Source: Dehalococcoidia bacterium UBA2158
GTDB lineage: Bacteria; Chloroflexota; Dehalococcoidia; Lucifugimonadales; UBA3495
Direction: 5' to 3'
NCBI GenBank assembly: GCA_002328185.1
Contig: DCWQ01000050.1
Coordinates: 132,715 to 146,911, forward strand
DNA length: 14,197 nucleotides
The notes under the pieces are model-generated. The model worked only from the letters and a program-made list of their open reading frames with translations. It did not search any database and was not told the DNA's origin. The number at the start of each line of letters is the position of its first letter. Positions within the stretch are counted from its first letter, which is position 1. This document shows positions 12,163 through 14,197 of this stretch, one piece after another. The position numbers were made by a program, and so were the translations under genes.

Positions 12163-14197
12163 CCGGCGCCAGCTCTTCCGAATTGTCCGCGCCCTCGGCG
12201 ATCTCCGGATTTTCGATTATCGCTTCCTGCCAGGTGCATACCGTGCAGGCCGCCTTGTCCCGGTTCTTTTGGACCATCAGGCCGCTGCACTCCGGACAGG
12301 GAGTGGTCAACGGGCGCTGATTCAATATCAGGTCGCAGTCCGGGTATTTGGAGCAGCCGAAGAAAGAACGGCCCCGGCCCCGGGCGCGGCGCTCGACAAT
12401 ATCGCCTCCGCAACCAGGTTTGGGACAGGCGACGCCGACCATCTTCAGAATCGGTTTGGTCTTCCGGCAGTCCGGGAAGCCCGTGCAGGCCATGAACCGA
12501 CCGAACCGGCCGGTTTTGATGACCATCGGTTTGGCGCAGGTGTCCTTGTGTTCGCACTTGTCGCTGCCGGCGCAGTCGCAGACCTCGTCAGTCTCCTCGT
12601 CCATGCGAATCTTGGGCATCAGTTCGTCAGCGTTAGTCAGGGCCTTTTGGAAAGGGCCGTAGAACTCGCCCAACATGGGCACCCACTCGCGTTCGCCGCG
12701 AGACACATCGTCCAGTTCCTCTTCCATCTTGGCGGTGAAGTCGGGGTCCAGGATGTCGGTGAAATACTCGGTGAGCAGGTCAGTCACGGTGATCCCCAGC
12801 TTGGTGGGGGTCAGCCGGCTCCGCTCACGTTCCACATACATCCGGTCAACCAAGGTCCCGATAGTCGGGGCATAAGTGCTAGGACGGCCGATGCCCTTCT
12901 CTTCCATGGCCTTGATCAGCGTGGCTTCAGTGAAGCGCGGCGGCGGTTCGGTGAAGTGCTGGTTGGCCGTGAGCTTGGAGCAATCCAAGACGTCGCCTTC
13001 AGATAGCGCCGGCAGGGTATTCTTCCCGTCGCTGTCGTCTCTGTCGTCTCTGTCGGAACCTTCGTCCCGGCCTTCCATATATACGCTACGGAACCCAGCG
13101 AATTTCAGGACTGATCCTGAAGCTCTGAAGTTGTACACGTTACCAGAGTGCTTGCAGGCCGCGTCGATGTTCAACGTGGTCGCTTCAGACCTAGCGTCTT
13201 CCATCTGGCTGGCCAGCATCCGCGACCAGATCAGGGTGTAGAGGTTCAATTGATCCCCGGACAGATAGTCTTTCAACGATGCCGGGTCCCTTCTGATGGA
13301 CGTGGGGCGGACGGCCTCGTGGGCCTCCTGAGCGCCCTTGGAAGTCTTGGTGTAGACCTTGGCCTTGGCCGGCAGGTGGTCCTTCCCGTAACGTTCCTGG
13401 ATATATTCCCGCACCTCTGCCAGGGCGGAATCCGCAACCTGAGTGGAGTCAGTACGCATGTAGGTGATCAGGCCGATCGTTCCGTCACTACCTACGTTAA
13501 GGCCCTCATAGAGTTGTTGGGCCACCGCCATGGTGCGCTGGGCCGTGAAACGCAGTTTGCGTCCGGCTTCCTGCTGCATGGTGCTGGTGGTGAAGGGAGC
13601 GGAAGGCCGTTGCCGAACGTCCCGCTTGCGGACTTCGGCGACCTTGTAGTCGGCGTTGGCCAATTCTGACTCATAACGCCGGGCGTCTTCTTCTTTGGGA
13701 ATTGTTATGCGGGCGCGTTCGCCTTTCACAGAATGCAGAGCCGCCGGGAACTGGTTTTTGTCGATGGCGTCCGTGCCTGTTTTGCGCAACAGGTTATCGA
13801 TGGTCCACGACTCGACAGGGATGAAAGCTTCAATCTCCCTTTCACGGTCCACGACCATACGCAGGGATACAGACTGCACCCGGCCGGCGGAGGTGCCGCG
13901 TTGCACCCGGCGCCAGAGCAGGGGGCTGATCTGGTAACCGACAAGACGGTCCAGGATGCGGCGCGCCTGCTGGGCGTTGACGAGCTGCATGTCAATCTCC
14001 CGGGGATTCCGGAAGGCCTCTTCCACAGCTTCTTTCGTAATCTCGTGGAACACCACCCGCTTGGGAGGGTTCGTCAATGTTGCCCAATCAGCGGCAGTCT
14101 GGAGGTGCCAGGATATGGCTTCTCCCTCCCGGTCGGGGTCGGTGGCTAGGAAGACCTCTTTGGCCTCGGTGCCAGCTTTCTTGATCTGGGTCAACAG
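12152..14197 (-). CDS. topA: DNA topoisomerase I, 5' end outside window
   Basis: TopA relaxes negative supercoils by a transient 5'-phosphotyrosine break. The window holds the last 681 residues; the start and most of the Toprim domain (very roughly 80-90 residues) lie beyond 14197. Counting the first codon in the window as 1, the Toprim acidic motif TDPDREGEA has Asp20, Asp22 and Glu24. The catalytic Tyr246 lies in GLITYMRTDS with Arg248. EKGIGRPSTYAPTI is another type IA hallmark. A low-complexity acidic segment (SDRDDRDDSDG, about 381-391) is inserted in the core. Three C-terminal zinc-ribbon repeats follow, with cysteines at 540/542/548/554/571/577, 591/596/615/621 and 634/637/651/654. The first is unusual in having six cysteines. 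It is the first visible gene of the operon and overlaps xer. Confidence 0.96.
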   Translation of the reverse strand: MLTQIKKAGTEAKEVFLATDPDREGEAISWHLQTAADWATLTNPPKRVVFHEITKEAVEEAFRNPREIDMQLVNAQQARRILDRLVGYQISPLLWRRVQRGTSAGRVQSVSLRMVVDREREIEAFIPVESWTIDNLLRKTGTDAIDKNQFPAALHSVKGERARITIPKEEDARRYESELANADYKVAEVRKRDVRQRPSAPFTTSTMQQEAGRKLRFTAQRTMAVAQQLYEGLNVGSDGTIGLITYMRTDSTQVADSALAEVREYIQERYGKDHLPAKAKVYTKTSKGAQEAHEAVRPTSIRRDPASLKDYLSGDQLNLYTLIWSRMLASQMEDARSEATTLNIDAACKHSGNVYNFRASGSVLKFAGFRSVYMEGRDEGSDRDDRDDSDGKNTLPALSEGDVLDCSKLTANQHFTEPPPRFTEATLIKAMEEKGIGRPSTYAPTIGTLVDRMYVERERSRLTPTKLGITVTDLLTEYFTDILDPDFTAKMEEELDDVSRGEREWVPMLGEFYGPFQKALTNADELMPKIRMDEETDEVCDCAGSDKCEHKDTCAKPMVIKTGRFGRFMACTGFPDCRKTKPILKMVGVACPKPGCGGDIVERRARGRGRSFFGCSKYPDCDLILNQRPLTTPCPECSGLMVQKNRDKAACTVCTWQEAIIENPEIAEGADNSEELAPVGD
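13028..13055. repeat. 9-nt tandem repeat inside topA
   Basis: Two perfect copies of GTCGTCTCT (13034-13042 and 13043-13051), flanked by partial copies, encode the Asp/Arg-rich SDRDDRDD segment on the minus strand. It is in frame, so unit changes would alter only the linker length. Confidence 0.6.

Noticed and set aside
11845..12495. 216-codon plus-strand frame across xer and topA
   Set aside because: Shadow of two real genes; proline- and arginine-rich composition typical of antisense GC-rich coding DNA.
12146..13006. 286-codon plus-strand frame antisense to topA
   Set aside because: It mirrors the codon structure of topA, whose motifs are unambiguous on the minus strand; the product resembles nothing known.

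Overview
The window is a compact stretch of bacterial chromosome, moderately GC-rich, carrying conserved housekeeping genes. I see no phage, transposon, CRISPR array, rRNA or tRNA. The gene set and order suggest a Chloroflexota-type bacterium, perhaps Dehalococcoidia or SAR202-like. The main reason is that rsmH is followed directly by ftsA, with none of the usual peptidoglycan genes between them and no mraZ in front. This placement is an inference from gene order and protein style, not a database match.

Layout. (1) Positions 91-2375, minus strand: rsmH then ftsA, a reduced division cluster whose next gene (ftsZ would be expected) lies outside the window. (2) Positions 2376-2945: a divergent intergenic region with an AT-rich minus-strand promoter candidate for rsmH, a GC-rich hairpin-forming stretch, and an extended -10 plus-strand promoter candidate followed by a structured leader for tig. 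(3) Positions 2946-6318, plus strand: tig-clpP-clpX, the widespread protein folding and degradation cluster. (4) Positions 6315-14197, minus strand: an eight-gene run transcribed topA (5' end cut off by the window), xer recombinase, aroQ, M24 aminopeptidase, efp, xseA, xseB and a PurN-like formyltransferase. Junctions are tight (11-nt overlap at topA/xer, 3-4 nt gaps at xer/aroQ and efp/xseA), which points to one operon. It meets clpX tail to tail with overlapping stop codons.

How the genes relate. Trigger factor receives nascent chains, and ClpXP degrades tagged or misfolded proteins. The long operon combines DNA topology and dimer resolution (TopA, Xer), DNA end processing (exonuclease VII), translation of polyproline stretches (EF-P) together with a proline-specific peptidase, the shikimate pathway (AroQ) and a one-carbon transfer enzyme. 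RsmH modifies 16S rRNA, and FtsA tethers the FtsZ ring to the membrane.

No clearly novel system is visible. The points most worth a second look are the EF-P tip loop with glutamine where the modified lysine normally sits, the minimal rsmH-ftsA cluster, a 45-bp-period duplication of the rsmH 3' end that copies its stop codon, a perfect 8-bp hairpin at the rsmH translation start, and the divergent, C-terminally extended PurN-like protein.
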